The position numbers and the translations under genes are program-made. The notes under the pieces were generated by a model. It made no database searches. It was not told the DNA's origin and saw only the letters and a program-made list of their open reading frames with translations. Below, piece by piece: positions 19,930 through 29,946 of a stretch of 64,000 nt of DNA (positions are counted from its first letter, which is position 1; every line of letters starts with the position of its first letter). This stretch comes from Anaerobacillus sp. CMMVII (GTDB taxonomy: Bacteria; Bacillota; Bacilli; Bacillales; Anaerobacillaceae), in contig NZ_JACEHK010000002.1 of the NCBI RefSeq assembly GCF_025377685.1, positions 310,001 through 374,000 of the forward strand. The letters run 5' to 3'.

Positions 19930-20319
19930 TCAATTATTGTAATCAAACTGGTCATTATTTAGGAGGTCAAAGATGGCGATATAAAGCTCTTCGTGCACAA
20001 GTCCGTCATTTTTTTCTTCTAGAAGTGATAAATCTGCTTCGTTAAAGCCTAGGAACGTTAATGGTACTTTTACCTTGTTCACAATTCTCTCAGGTAACTT
20101 TACCTCTCCAGTTAAAAGGCCTTTAATATCTAAGGTTGATTTCATACTTTCAGTTAAATAAACTAGATCGAGATCTGATAGCCCAAACTCTTTTAATAGA
20201 AAGCCTACAGGAGAATAACGTGGCTCTTTTTCAACATTTACATCGATATAAACACCTTTAGCTATCTCCCCAGAAAATAAGTATTCTCTTAGTTTTATTA
20301 ACAACTCAGTTTTCTCCAT
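19930..20319 (-). CDS. Hypothetical cytoplasmic protein, 129 residues
   Basis: Begins MEKTELLIKLREYLFSGEIA after a GGGGGAAAAAG site. No signal peptide or membrane segment. Rich in acidic residues and leucine, with several short helices predicted by eye. I recognise no family. It stands alone between the anti-sigma gene and ytfP. Confidence 0.65.
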   Translation of the reverse strand: MEKTELLIKLREYLFSGEIAKGVYIDVNVEKEPRYSPVGFLLKEFGLSDLDLVYLTESMKSTLDIKGLLTGEVKLPERIVNKVKVPLTFLGFNEADLSLLEEKNDGLVHEELYIAIFDLLNNDQFDYNN

Positions 20320-20348
20320 CTTTTTCCCCCTTACACGACTCTTTAGTT

Positions 20349-20547
20349 AAAGGTTGTTTTCGTAAAGTTTATTGCTTAAGTGAACACTAAGATTTCACTA
20401 CTTATTTAGTAAGCATTGCTCTTTTCTTACTTATTTTACTGGGTGAATTCTTCAACTAAGGGATTTTTCTAATTATCTTTGGTTAAATAGCAACAAGTTT
20501 TTTTGTGCGACGAGTAACCGCAGGAGCAATGTTTACGAAAAGAGCCT
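20349..20547. repeat. Family A repeat, long variant A2, copy 1
   Basis: 199 bp with ends AAAGGTTGTTTTCGTAAAG and GTTTACGAAAAGAGCCT. The middle (ACACTAAGATTTCACTACTT, TTTAGTAAG..TGCTCTTTTCTTACT) matches the reverse complement of 52807-52975 over its length but lacks the hairpins of the other family A copies. At 20506-20528 it carries a GC-rich insert, TGCGACGAGTAACCGCAGG-AGCA, also found in 32981-33041. Confidence 0.8.
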
Positions 20548-20591
20548 AGTTAAAATATAGCAATAAAATTCTAATAATTCAATTTATTATA

Positions 20592-20635
20592 CAAAAAAGT
20601 ATGAAAAGAAAAATTTTCCCATCATACTTTTTTAA
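20592..20635 (-). terminator. Hairpin downstream of ytfP
   Basis: AAAAAAGTATG and CATACTTTTTT form an 11-bp stem. On the minus strand it ends in a T-run and would terminate ytfP after passage through the family B repeat. Confidence 0.5.
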
Positions 20636-20796
20636 AAGATAAGAATGTATAAAATTTCAACGTAATAACTGTCTAGCTCCACCGCCCAGCCCCTCGAGGT
20701 CAAATAACCTTCGAGAATAAAAGTGAAAGAGCACACTTTTTTTCTCGAAGAACATTTGCTAGTCGGGGCTTAACAGGGCGCTTGCGCTTTTCTTAA
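20634..20796. repeat. Family B intergenic repeat, copy 1
   Basis: Starts AAAAGATAAG, contains GTCTAGCTCCACCGCCCAGC and CCCTCGAGGTCAAATAACC, and ends GGGCGCTTGCGCTTTTCTTA. The two halves fold back on each other: CGCCCAGCCCC with GGGGCT..GGGCG, and AACCTTCGAG with CTCGAAG. Other copies are at 32925, 45657 and 59459. Confidence 0.88.
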
Positions 20797-20809
20797 TAGT
20801 GTGAACTAA

Positions 20810-22066
20810 CTATATAATTTCTGCAGCACCTTTTCCAGCTGTATAGCCTGTAGAAAAGGCAACCGTGATATTATAACCACCTGTATAGCCATGGATATCT
20901 AATACCTCTCCACAAAAGAACAGGCCTTTCATTAATTTAGATTCCATTGTTTTGGGATTTATTTCTTTAACAGAAACTCCACCACCTGTAACGAAAGCTT
21001 TTTCTATAGAAAGCGTCCCATTAACATTGAAAGCAAAATGTTTGATGAGTGCCGCAAGCTGTCGAAGAGAATCATTTGAGACAGTAGCAAAAGTTTGGTT
21101 CGGGTCTATCGTTGCCTTTTCTAAATAGAAGTGTAGAAGGCGTTCAGTCATGTATCCTTTAAGGCCGTTTTTTACTGACTTTTTCTCACCTTCCTTTGCT
21201 ATGTTCTTTAATTCTTGGAACACTTCCTCGCTATTTTTCTGTGGGAAAAGATCACTACTCATTTCTATTTGATCAACCTTGAATTTTTTTAAGGCCTTTA
21301 CAACATACTGACTACATCGAAGGGCGATTGGACCTGAAACCCCAAAATGGGTAAAAATCATGTCACCTTCATGACGAATAATGGTTTTCCCTTTTGGATT
21401 AATTACAGAAAGGCCAACGTCTCGCAGTGATATTCCTTGGAGGACTTTTTCCTTGATGAATCGTTCATTTGATGTAATAGGTACTTCAGTAGGAAATAGA
21501 TCAGTAATGGTGTGTCCAGCCTTTATAGCCCAAGGATAGCCATCACCAGTGCTACCAGTATGAGGCACGCTCTTTCCACCTACAGCAACAATGACGGCTT
21601 TACTTTTAATATCTTTTCCATCTTCTGTTTTAATCCCTACTACTTTCCCATCTTCATAACGGACAGTTTTGACTGGTGTATTTGTCCACATCTGCACATT
21701 CGAGTCTCGGAGTTTTTTTAACAAAGTATCTACAACGGTAGATGCTTTATCACTAATCGGAAACATCCGACCACGATCTTCTTCCTTTAGTTTAATTCCT
21801 AGTTTTTCAAAAAAAAGAATAATATCCTCATTATTAAAGACGGAGAACGGACTATACATAAATCTCCCGTTCCCTGGAATATGAGCAATTAACTCTTTTT
21901 CATCCATTCGGTTCGTAACATTGCAACGCCCCCCACCAGAAATCGCTAGTTTTCTACCTAATTTGTCTCCCTTGTCTACAAGAAGAACTTTAGCACCATG
22001 CTGACTAGCAGAAATAGCTGCCATTAGCCCTGAAGGACCGCCACCAATTACAATAACATCATACAT
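20810..22066 (-). CDS. ytfP: YtfP, HI0933-family FAD-dependent oxidoreductase
   Basis: 418-residue flavoprotein with the N-terminal dinucleotide-binding motif [10 protein letters not shown], then [20 protein letters not shown], typical of the BaiN/HI0933 family, and a C-terminal motif [17 protein letters not shown]. The physiological substrate is not firmly known. Single-gene unit; minus strand. Confidence 0.88.
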   Translation of the reverse strand: MYDVIVIGGGPSGLMAAISASQHGAKVLLVDKGDKLGRKLAISGGGRCNVTNRMDEKELIAHIPGNGRFMYSPFSVFNNEDIILFFEKLGIKLKEEDRGRMFPISDKASTVVDTLLKKLRDSNVQMWTNTPVKTVRYEDGKVVGIKTEDGKDIKSKAVIVAVGGKSVPHTGSTGDGYPWAIKAGHTITDLFPTEVPITSNERFIKEKVLQGISLRDVGLSVINPKGKTIIRHEGDMIFTHFGVSGPIALRCSQYVVKALKKFKVDQIEMSSDLFPQKNSEEVFQELKNIAKEGEKKSVKNGLKGYMTERLLHFYLEKATIDPNQTFATVSNDSLRQLAALIKHFAFNVNGTLSIEKAFVTGGGVSVKEINPKTMESKLMKGLFFCGEVLDIHGYTGGYNITVAFSTGYTAGKGAAEII

Positions 22067-22217
22067 ATGTATCCACCTACCAGATTCCTTCTAATTAATT
22101 TACGTATTATAACATAGTATTTCCACTCTAGCTAAGTCTAGCCTGTTAATGAAGATGCCTGACATTTAGATAGGCACTACCCTAAAAGCTTCAATCTGCA
22201 AGTAAAATTTTTAAAAA

Positions 22218-22290
22218 CTTTAGGTCGTCTTCTTGAGATGAAAAGAGCCGTAGAGACAAATTCATTTGTTTCTACGGCTAACATTAAGAA
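22218..22290. repeat. Family A fragment in the ytfP-lipoprotein gap
   Basis: The 321-bp gap 22067-22387 holds a partial family A core (TTTAGGTCGTCTTCTTGAG) with the hairpin AGCCGTAGAGACAAAT / ATTTGTTTCTACGGCT around 22248-22280. The rest shows no gene. Confidence 0.5.
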
Positions 22291-22387
22291 AAAGCAGCGA
22301 CCATACAAGGATGACCGCTGCATTATGATTGGTTCTGGAGTCTAGCAATTGGCATGAAGCGCATCTAAACTAGTCTTAGAAGATATT

Positions 22388-22906
22388 TTAAAAATGATAT
22401 TCAATTTGATCTTCGTATTTAGCTAACAGCTCATTGCGGATTTTCTCAACCTCGCTCTGAACGTCCTCTGGTTGCAATGATTGGAAATCAATAAACTCAG
22501 CTAGATAGTTATTTGCGATTAACTTTTTACGTAATCCATCTCTCCATATTGTTTCAATATATTCCTCTGGTGAAATGTTGTATAATTCACTTTTAGCATT
22601 TAGAAAAGAAATTGCTTCCTGGTCGTATTCAAAAAGTTGTTGTGTTTGGTTTACTAATGCATCTAGATCAAACTGATCAAAGCTAATTCCAGCTTGTTCT
22701 GCTTCTACCAACATCATCTCTTGAAACAATAAATCTTTTGCAGCATCTTCCAAAGTCTCTTCAGGTGTAACACGTGCATTTTCTGCATCTTTTTCTGTAA
22801 TTGTTTCATCTAAAAACGTGATTAATGTACCTTCAGTATTTGACCCGCCACAAGCTACTAGGAAACTAAGTAGAAAACAGGTAAGTAGGTAACCTATTTT
22901 TTTCAT
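22388..22906 (-). CDS. Putative lipoprotein with SurA/PrsA-N-like domain
   Basis: 172 residues. A lipoprotein signal ends in the lipobox LVAC (Cys19), so the protein should be anchored on the outer face of the membrane. The remaining helical region (TPEETLEDAAKDLLFQEMML ... EYIETIWRDGLRKKL) resembles the N-terminal chaperone domain of SurA/PrsA proteins, but no peptidyl-prolyl isomerase domain follows and no frame continues it. Function unknown. Confidence 0.65.
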   Translation of the reverse strand: MKKIGYLLTCFLLSFLVACGGSNTEGTLITFLDETITEKDAENARVTPEETLEDAAKDLLFQEMMLVEAEQAGISFDQFDLDALVNQTQQLFEYDQEAISFLNAKSELYNISPEEYIETIWRDGLRKKLIANNYLAEFIDFQSLQPEDVQSEVEKIRNELLAKYEDQIEYHF

Positions 22907-22933
22907 TATTTATCACTCCAATCTAAATTGTAT

Positions 22934-23013
22934 AAGGCTCATTTCGTAATCATTGTTTAGAATTAAAACAAATTGGTTGCTCGATATACAAGTTGTAGTT
23001 AGAAAAAGAGCCC
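22934..23013. repeat. Family A repeat, short copy
   Basis: 80 bp with ends AAGGCTCATTTCGTAATCATTG and AGTTGTAGTTAGAAAAAGAGCC. No internal hairpins. Lies just upstream of the lipoprotein gene. Confidence 0.55.
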
Positions 23014-23151
23014 TGAAAACTTGAAATATTGGTATAACCTATTTATTTGAACTACAACAAACTGAAGAAACAGCCTTGTTTTGGAACCTTAATAACTTTA
23101 CCATAAATTTCGTCAAAAAATCCAGAATTAAAAGACAACCATTTAGGTTAC

Positions 23152-24221
23152 CTAATCTATAATTTCGTTTACACTTGTTTGTTTATCTTCTAAGGCAAGA
23201 CAATTTTGGTTTACCATATTTGTAATAAATACGGTAGGTAACTCTGATAAATTAAATTCTTGAACATCTAATGTAATAGCCTCTTCTTTTTGAAAATCAC
23301 CTTCAAAAACACCTACAACTGGTCTAGTTGGTAAGGCGGGATTTTGTCTAATAACTAAGCCTTGTTTTCCATTACTTAGTGCTACTGCATGTCCATTTGG
23401 ATACGCAGAGAAAGTTCTAATAAATGCGTTCATTACGTCAATATGTACAACTTTTCCAGTTAAAATCATCATAAATTCAATAGAATCGTTTGGACTTAAC
23501 GTTGGATATGACGTAAATTGGGATGAAAGATTATCTATGCAATCAGCTACTGTTAGAATTTCTGCATATAATTGAACCTCCTTATTGGGATGGCTCTTAT
23601 ATGGGGGAAAGGGTATATGATCACTTAAAAAGAAATCTACTCTTTGCTTTCTCTCTCGGAACAAGGAATAAACGTCTGCACTGATTTTGTTTATTTCAAT
23701 TAAATGCTTTTTACTACTATTGTTTTTGATCATCTCATGTAGAAGGGCTGTAGTAGCTACGATCTTTAAACCTTCTTTTGTCATTCCTAGCTTTGCACCA
23801 ATTGTTGTAGCAACAATACAGACTTGTAATGTATGAATAAAGACTTCATTTTCTCTTGATCGAATATCAGTAAATTGAACTAGAAGATCTTTATGGAGCT
23901 CAATTTCCTGAATTAATTTATCTACATTTTTTTTAATATGTGACAAATCTATTTCCTGGTCACTATTAATCATATCAAAGACATAATAAAGACAAGCTAA
24001 TGTTTCAAGCTTTGTTTCCTGTGAGACGTTTTCTTCAAGTTCGATAGTAGGAAAATTTTTATTTTTACAAAGATACCGCTAACGCCCAACTTTTTAAGCT
24101 TTGAAATCATTCCTACAGTTAAAGTAATATCTTCTTTCACTAAAATTGTCTTTTTGGCACCGTAAATATTTCTACCGTTACAGTCACCTGAGGTAACTTC
24201 AGCTATCGGTCTGTAAAGCAT
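23152..24221 (-). CDS. Degenerate HD-GYP-like protein (one frameshift)
   Basis: The N-terminal piece (24221-23997, MLYRPIAEVTSGDCNGRNIY) ends early; one added A in the run at about 24056-24060 joins it through FPTIELEENVSQETKLETLA to the larger frame ending at 23152, about 356 residues in all. The layout matches HD-GYP proteins of Bacillaceae (N-terminal extension, then an all-helical domain, then YPNGHAVALSNGKQGLV). The catalytic HD is replaced by HE (LLHEMIK) and the GYP loop is absent, so cyclic-di-GMP hydrolysis is unlikely. A sensory or binding role is inference. Confidence 0.75.
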
Positions 24222-24490
24222 TCTTGGACCTCTCCTTAAAAAACAAGCATAAATAACAGTTCAATTATATAGTACAAATTTCTAGAAGTGATAGCCTTTT
24301 CTATTAAATTTAAAAAACTAGACAATTACTACTATAATTTATCCCGTCTGTGATTGTACGTTCTGATGCAAACTGCTAAAATGAATGTCAGAAGTTTAGA
24401 GTTTAGAGTTTCACGGAAAAAGCTTTAGAGCTAAACCACGGACAACTATACACTTTAAAGTATTCACTATAAACTAAAAAGAGGTGTCTT

Positions 24491-26125
24491 ATGGCCGACT
24501 CGAAGTTAGTAAGAGGTACATTGATTTTAACGGCCTCAATTTTTATTTCGAAAATATTGGGACTGATCTACATATTTCCTTTTAAGGCTATTGTGGGCTT
24601 AGAAGGACTAGCATTATATACATATGGCTATGTACCGTATACTGTGTTATTAAGCGTAGCTACACTAGGAATACCACTTGCTGTTTCAAAGTTTGTTTCA
24701 AAATATAATGCTCTTGGAGATTACGAAACGGGTCGGAGATTATTTAAATCAGGCTTAGTTGTTATGTCCGTAACGGGCATGATAGCTTTTCTACTATTAT
24801 TTTTATTAGCGGGACCAATTGCTTACCAGGTAGTAGACGGAAAAGATTTAAAAGGAAATTCTATTGAAGATGTCATCTTAACAATCCGCATGGTTAGCGT
24901 AGCACTCCTAATCGTGCCAATCATGTCATTGATTCGTGGTTACTTCCAAGGACACCAATCAATGGGACCAACTGCGGTTTCTCAGGTTGTTGAACAATTA
25001 GTTAGAATCATTTTTATCCTTTGTTTAACATTTATTATTGTTTATATGTTGAATGGTTCTATTGGATGGGCAGTAGCTTTTGCTACGTTCGGAGCATTTG
25101 TTGGAGCCTTAGGTGGTTTAACAGTTCTACTTATTTATTGGTATAAAAGAAAAGCGCACTTGGAACAACAACTTCTTGAAAGTAAGGTTAATCATAACCT
25201 GCCACTTAGAACGATTTACAAAGAGCTTGTTTCATACGCGTTGCCATTATCGTTTATCGGGCTTGCAATTCCACTTTATCAAACAATAGATTTGATGACG
25301 TTTAATAAAGCATTAATGGGGATCGGCTTTAGTCAATTTGCAGCAGAAGAAGCATTTGGTGCTTTTGCTCAAGCAGCACATAAGCTAATCTTAATTCCAG
25401 TCTCAATCGCAACGGCAATGTCACTTACGCTATTACCGACAATAACTAAATCATTTATAAATGATGATCACTTATCACTACAACGACAAGTAACTCAAAC
25501 CTATCAAATCATTCTTTACTTAACTTTGCCAGCAGCGATAGGCTTGTCCATTTTGGCATATCCTGCTTATGGAACATTGTTTGGTTTAGGGGCAGATTTA
25601 CAGATTGGAGCGTTAATTTTAAGGTACTATGCACCTGTAGCTGTTCTATTTTCGTTATTTGCTGTTACATCAGCAATTTTACAAGGAATTAATCGGCAAC
25701 GAATTGCGGTTATCGGATTGGTAGCTGGTTTACTAGTCAAACTTACTTTAAATGTTCTTTTCATATCTCAATTTGAAGCAATCGGAGCAATTTACGCTAC
25801 TGGATTAGGATATCTAACTTCCTTAGGAGTAAACGTATGGGCGATTGGCAATTACGGTAACTATAATTATCGCTTTATCCTTAAACGTTTCATCTTAATT
25901 TTTATTTTTACCGTCATTATGGCAGGAGTAGTTGTAGCGGTCAAAGAGCTTCTCATGTTTGCTTTACCATTAGAAAATCGACTTAATGCCCTAATTGTTT
26001 TATTAGCATCAGTTGGTGCAGGTGGTCTTGCATATTTATATTTAGGGGTAAGAACGAATTTAGCTGGACAAATTTTAGGAGCACGATTTAAATTTCTAAA
26101 AAAGAAGCAAAGAGTAGAGAGTTGA
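24491..26125 (+). CDS. murJ: YtgP/MurJ, MATE-like lipid II flippase
   Basis: 544 residues, fourteen membrane helices by eye, starting KLVRGTLILTASIFISKILGLIYIFPF, which is typical of the polysaccharide biosynthesis/MurJ-SpoVB family. B. subtilis YtgP is a lipid II flippase partly redundant with Amj. GAGGTGTC precedes the ATG. Close SEDS genes downstream (26654, 29947) make a wall-synthesis neighbourhood. SpoVB cannot be excluded from the sequence alone. Confidence 0.85.
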   Translation: MADSKLVRGTLILTASIFISKILGLIYIFPFKAIVGLEGLALYTYGYVPYTVLLSVATLGIPLAVSKFVSKYNALGDYETGRRLFKSGLVVMSVTGMIAFLLLFLLAGPIAYQVVDGKDLKGNSIEDVILTIRMVSVALLIVPIMSLIRGYFQGHQSMGPTAVSQVVEQLVRIIFILCLTFIIVYMLNGSIGWAVAFATFGAFVGALGGLTVLLIYWYKRKAHLEQQLLESKVNHNLPLRTIYKELVSYALPLSFIGLAIPLYQTIDLMTFNKALMGIGFSQFAAEEAFGAFAQAAHKLILIPVSIATAMSLTLLPTITKSFINDDHLSLQRQVTQTYQIILYLTLPAAIGLSILAYPAYGTLFGLGADLQIGALILRYYAPVAVLFSLFAVTSAILQGINRQRIAVIGLVAGLLVKLTLNVLFISQFEAIGAIYATGLGYLTSLGVNVWAIGNYGNYNYRFILKRFILIFIFTVIMAGVVVAVKELLMFALPLENRLNALIVLLASVGAGGLAYLYLGVRTNLAGQILGARFKFLKKKQRVES

Positions 26126-26168
26126 AAGTAGCTAATAGAGCTACCTTCAACTTAACTCTATACAAAAA

Positions 26169-26399
26169 TTAGTATTGAGGGCCACCAATACCGAAGCCTA
26201 GTTGACGCTCTAAACGACTAAGACGGCGGTTTAATCGTTCAATTTCTTGCGATTGCCGTTGGACGGTTCTTTCTAATTGAGTTACACGTCGCTCTAGATC
26301 ACGAGGACCAGGTCCGGGTCCAGGTCCAGGACCTGGTGTTGGTGGAAATGGAAACCCAGGGAAGAATTGAGTATCTGGAAATTGTCGGTAATCGTACAT
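26169..26399 (-). CDS. Small Pro-Gly-repeat and coiled-coil protein
   Basis: 76 residues from the ATG at 26399, which follows AAAAGGAGAGATCT; an upstream in-frame start lacks a site. Residues 1-20 are aromatic (MYDYRQFPDTQFFPGFPF), then a (GP)n run at about 22-32, then a heptad-patterned coiled coil (LERRVTQLERTVQRQSQEIE) and a GFGIGG tail. The design resembles small spore coat or exosporium-associated proteins of Bacillaceae, which is inference. Confidence 0.65.
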   Translation of the reverse strand: MYDYRQFPDTQFFPGFPFPPTPGPGPGPGPGPRDLERRVTQLERTVQRQSQEIERLNRRLSRLERQLGFGIGGPQY

Positions 26400-26653
26400 A
26401 AGATCTCTCCTTTTAAAATAGGTATCTGTCACTCAGTAAACAGTCTATGCCTAGCGACAATGAAAGGCGTTAGATAAAAGCCTAATTTTGAATGAAATGG
26501 GCATTGTTAAGCGCCGTTGTTTAATAATTTACCATATTGTTAGTAAAAAATTATTTTTCAGATTAATTATCTAGTAGAACGAAATCCCTTTTTCTAGAAA
26601 TAACAGTCTGCTATAATGAAACCAATCAGAAAGTCAAAAGGAGGGGTGGTAGA

Positions 26654-27793
26654 ATGGAAGTTTCATTAAAAAAAGAAAATGATTGGATTTTGATTGCTGC
26701 TGTTATTTTACTAGCCTCATTTGGTCTTATCATGATTTACAGTTCTAGTTATGTCATTGGCTACGATCGACATAATGGTGATTATTTATGGTTTTTTAAA
26801 AAACAACTTCAGTGGATTTCGATATCAACCATCCTCTTTTTGTTTTTCATGATGTTTCCTTACCGTTTATATCAAAAGTTGGTCTTTCTAATTGTCTTAG
26901 TATCGTTTATATCATTAGGCTTAGTCTTAACACCATTAGGAGTGGAAGTAAAAGGGGCAACACGCTGGATCAATGTCGGTTTCACCAACATTCAACCTTC
27001 AGAATTTGTAAAGTTATGGATGATTATCTATCTCGCACATGTCTACTCAAGAAAGCAAATGTACATAAATCAGTTTGGTAGAGGTGTATTACCGCCACTA
27101 ATTATTATCGTTGGCATTTTCGCACTGATTATGAAACAACCGGATTTAGGGACTGCTTCCTTGATCTTGGCTGTTGCAGGTTTAATGGTATTTTGTTCAG
27201 GGGCCAAAATGTTTCATCTTGTATCTTTAGCAAGTATTTCTGGTTTTGTCGTCTGGACATATGCAAAGTCAGAAGAGTACCGAATGAATAGGCTTACTGG
27301 GTACATGGACCCTTTTGCTGATGAGACTGGGACAGGGTATCAATTAATCCAATCGTATATTGCGATGGCACATGGAGGGGTAACTGGAGCAGGATTTGGC
27401 CAAAGTGTACAGAAATTATTTTATTTACCCGAAGCTCATACGGACTTTATTATGGCAATTGTTGCAGAAGAGTTAGGTATGTTTGGAGTTTTATTTGTTT
27501 TCACTTGTTTAGGGCTGATTGTATTTCGCGGGATTGTGATAGGGACCCGAGCTAATACACCATTTGGAAGCTTGTTAGCATTTGGGATTTCATTTCAAAT
27601 CGCACTTCAGGTATGTCTGAATGTAGGGGCAGTTTCCGGAGTGCTACCGATAACAGGTATTCCTCTTCCGTTTATGAGTTACGGCGGTTCGTCACTAATG
27701 ATAACAGCAATAAGCTTAGGAATATTAGCTAACATTGCTAGGTGCTCTCCAAGAAAAGTCAAACAGAATATTGAACTTGAAAAAGTTGGCTAA
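26654..27793 (+). CDS. SEDS-family protein FtsW/RodA/SpoVE (first copy)
   Basis: 379 residues with about ten membrane helices. SEDS motifs: GATRWINVGFTNIQPSEFVK, KQPDLGTASLI, EAHTDFIMAIVAEELG, and GIPLPFMSYGGSS near the C terminus. SEDS proteins polymerise lipid II into glycan strands with a partner class B PBP. No PBP gene is adjacent. GGAGGGGTGG precedes the ATG. It differs from the second SEDS gene at 29947, so they are paralogues, not a duplicated assembly segment. FtsW versus RodA/SpoVE cannot be decided here. Confidence 0.88.
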   Translation: MEVSLKKENDWILIAAVILLASFGLIMIYSSSYVIGYDRHNGDYLWFFKKQLQWISISTILFLFFMMFPYRLYQKLVFLIVLVSFISLGLVLTPLGVEVKGATRWINVGFTNIQPSEFVKLWMIIYLAHVYSRKQMYINQFGRGVLPPLIIIVGIFALIMKQPDLGTASLILAVAGLMVFCSGAKMFHLVSLASISGFVVWTYAKSEEYRMNRLTGYMDPFADETGTGYQLIQSYIAMAHGGVTGAGFGQSVQKLFYLPEAHTDFIMAIVAEELGMFGVLFVFTCLGLIVFRGIVIGTRANTPFGSLLAFGISFQIALQVCLNVGAVSGVLPITGIPLPFMSYGGSSLMITAISLGILANIARCSPRKVKQNIELEKVG

Positions 27794-27796
27794 CCA

Positions 27797-27832
27797 AAAG
27801 GTGTTTTAGTAGATTACTAAAACATCTTTTTT
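27797..27832 (+). terminator. Terminator of the first SEDS gene
   Basis: AGGTGTTTTAGTA pairs with TACTAAAACATCT around GAT, with one G-T pair, then T6. Confidence 0.8.
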
Positions 27833-28020
27833 AGTATGATTATTGGTAATATAAGTTTATATTAAATTGGTTTTTTCTACTTAATAGATTAGTTTTAGAC
27901 GACAGCTACAAAAGGGCATTTTTTTTCAATATTAAGTTCTATTTATTGACAAACTATTATAAAGGAGATTGACGATTGGTGTCTAATTATAGAGTTAATG
28001 TTAATTCAGGAGGAAATAAA

Positions 28021-29804
28021 ATGGATACAACTTTATTTAATGCGATGTTCCAAAAGTCTGCAATCTCCATAGTATTTACTCGATTAGATGGTAGGTTCCT
28101 ATATATGAACGAGGCTTTCTCTAAATTTTTAGGCTACAAGAAGGAAGAACTGATTAACGAAACATATAAAAGCTTTACCCATGAAGATGATATAGAGGAA
28201 ACCGAGCGTAAAATAGAAGCTTTAATTAGCGGTAGAATTAACAACTACCAATTGGAAAAACGCTTTGTTCACAAAAGCGGTCATATTGTTTGGGGTATGG
28301 TTAGTGTAAGTTTAATCCATGATCAATCAAGTTCAGTCTTATACATGATGGGGCAAATAGAAAATATAACTGAGAAGAAACAAGTGGAAGCTAAACTAGT
28401 GGAGAGCGAGAGAAGATTTCGATTAATTGCAGAGAATTCATCCGACCGAATTATCATTCTGACTCAAGAAGGAAAATACGACTATGTTTCTCCAGCATTA
28501 ACAGATCATTTAGGCTACGAAAATAACGAATTAAAAGGTCTAGGACCATTAGATTTGATCTATGTAGATGATAAACCAATTTTCGAAAAAGCACTTAGAA
28601 AAGTAATAGACTCTAATGTAACTGTTTCTATCAGTTACCGAATTCAACATAAAGAAGGTTATTATCGTTGGTCAGAGACGAATATAAAAAGCATAAAAAA
28701 AGATGATGACTGTAAAGAGATCTTACTAATTAGTCGCGATATTAGTGAACGGAAAAAGATAGAGGAAAAGCTTCATGACTCCATCGAAAGAATTCATATT
28801 ATACTAGAGAGTATATCAGATGGATTTGTTGCACTGGACAATGAAGCTCGTTTTATTTATGTAAACAGAGCGGCAGTATCGCTACTGAATAAAAGTCGTG
28901 ATAAATTACTAGGCTATAAATGTATGGATGTTCTGCCTGAATTTATCACGACTGAGCTCCTACAATACTATGAAAGCGTAAAGGCTCAAAATGTTGCCGT
29001 GAAGTTTGAAATTTACAGTGAATTATTAGATGCAACGTTTGCAGTTAGAATGTACCCTATGAAAGATATTGTTTCAGTTTATTTTTTGGATATAACAGAA
29101 CAAAAAAGATGGAAGTATGGTTAAGGAAAACAGAGAAACTTTCATTAGTAGGACAGCTTGCAGCAGGTGTTGCCCATGAGATACGAAACCCATTGACATC
29201 GATCAAGGGCTTTATGCAACTAGTAAAATCAACTAAAGAATGCAAAGATTTTTATATTGATATTATTCTATCTGAACTAGAGCGGACAGAATCTATCATT
29301 TATGAGTTTTTATCATTAGCCAAGCCTAATGAAATAAAGCACATGGAAAAAACTAATATAACAGAAATATTAGTAAAGGTTATTCAATTACTTGAAGCTC
29401 AAGCGCACCTACAAGGTGTGACAATCAATACAAGCTTTCAAGAAGACTATGTTATACAATGTAACAAAAATGAAATGAAACAGGTGTTTCTTAATCTGAT
29501 CCAAAATGCTATTGAAGCATGCCATTCAAATGGATGCATCCAGATTCAATTGAAGGAAAAAGATTTAAATCATATTATCATTCAAATTCAAGATGATGGT
29601 TGTGGAATACCTAGAGAACGTCTACATAAACTAGGTGAACCTTTCTACTCAACGAAAGAAAAAGGAACTGGATTAGGACTTTTAGTTACGTACAAAATAA
29701 TTGAAGGACATAAGGGTAAGGTTAACTTTACGAGTGAAGTAGGTAAAGGAACAACTGTGGAGATTGTCTTACCGAAGCGAATTTATACTCTTGTAGGATC
29801 ATAA
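28021..29804 (+). CDS. Multi-PAS sporulation-type sensor histidine kinase (one frameshift)
   Basis: The ATG at 28021 follows CAGGAGG. The first frame ends at 29124; one added A in A6 at 29102-29107 joins it (DITEQKKMEVWLRKTEKLSL) to the kinase core, about 594 residues in all. Three PAS domains (about 1-120, 130-250, 255-360) with PAC-like ends (ISRDISERKK), no membrane segment, then HisKA with the phospho-His in AHEIRNPLTSIKGF and HATPase motifs NAIEAC, DDGCGIP, GTGLGL. This is the soluble KinA/KinE-like layout that feeds the Spo0F-Spo0A relay in Bacillus. No response regulator is adjacent. Confidence 0.87.
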
Positions 29805-29946
29805 AGAGCATTAATTCCAAAATGTTGTAAGTGTTTCCTCAAAAATACCTTTGTTTAAATAAAGGGGCTATGTTAACATTAGTAGTTAGGAATTTTAAAC
29901 AATCCACTATGGATGTTTTTGATAAATTATGGAGGAAACTAGTGCC

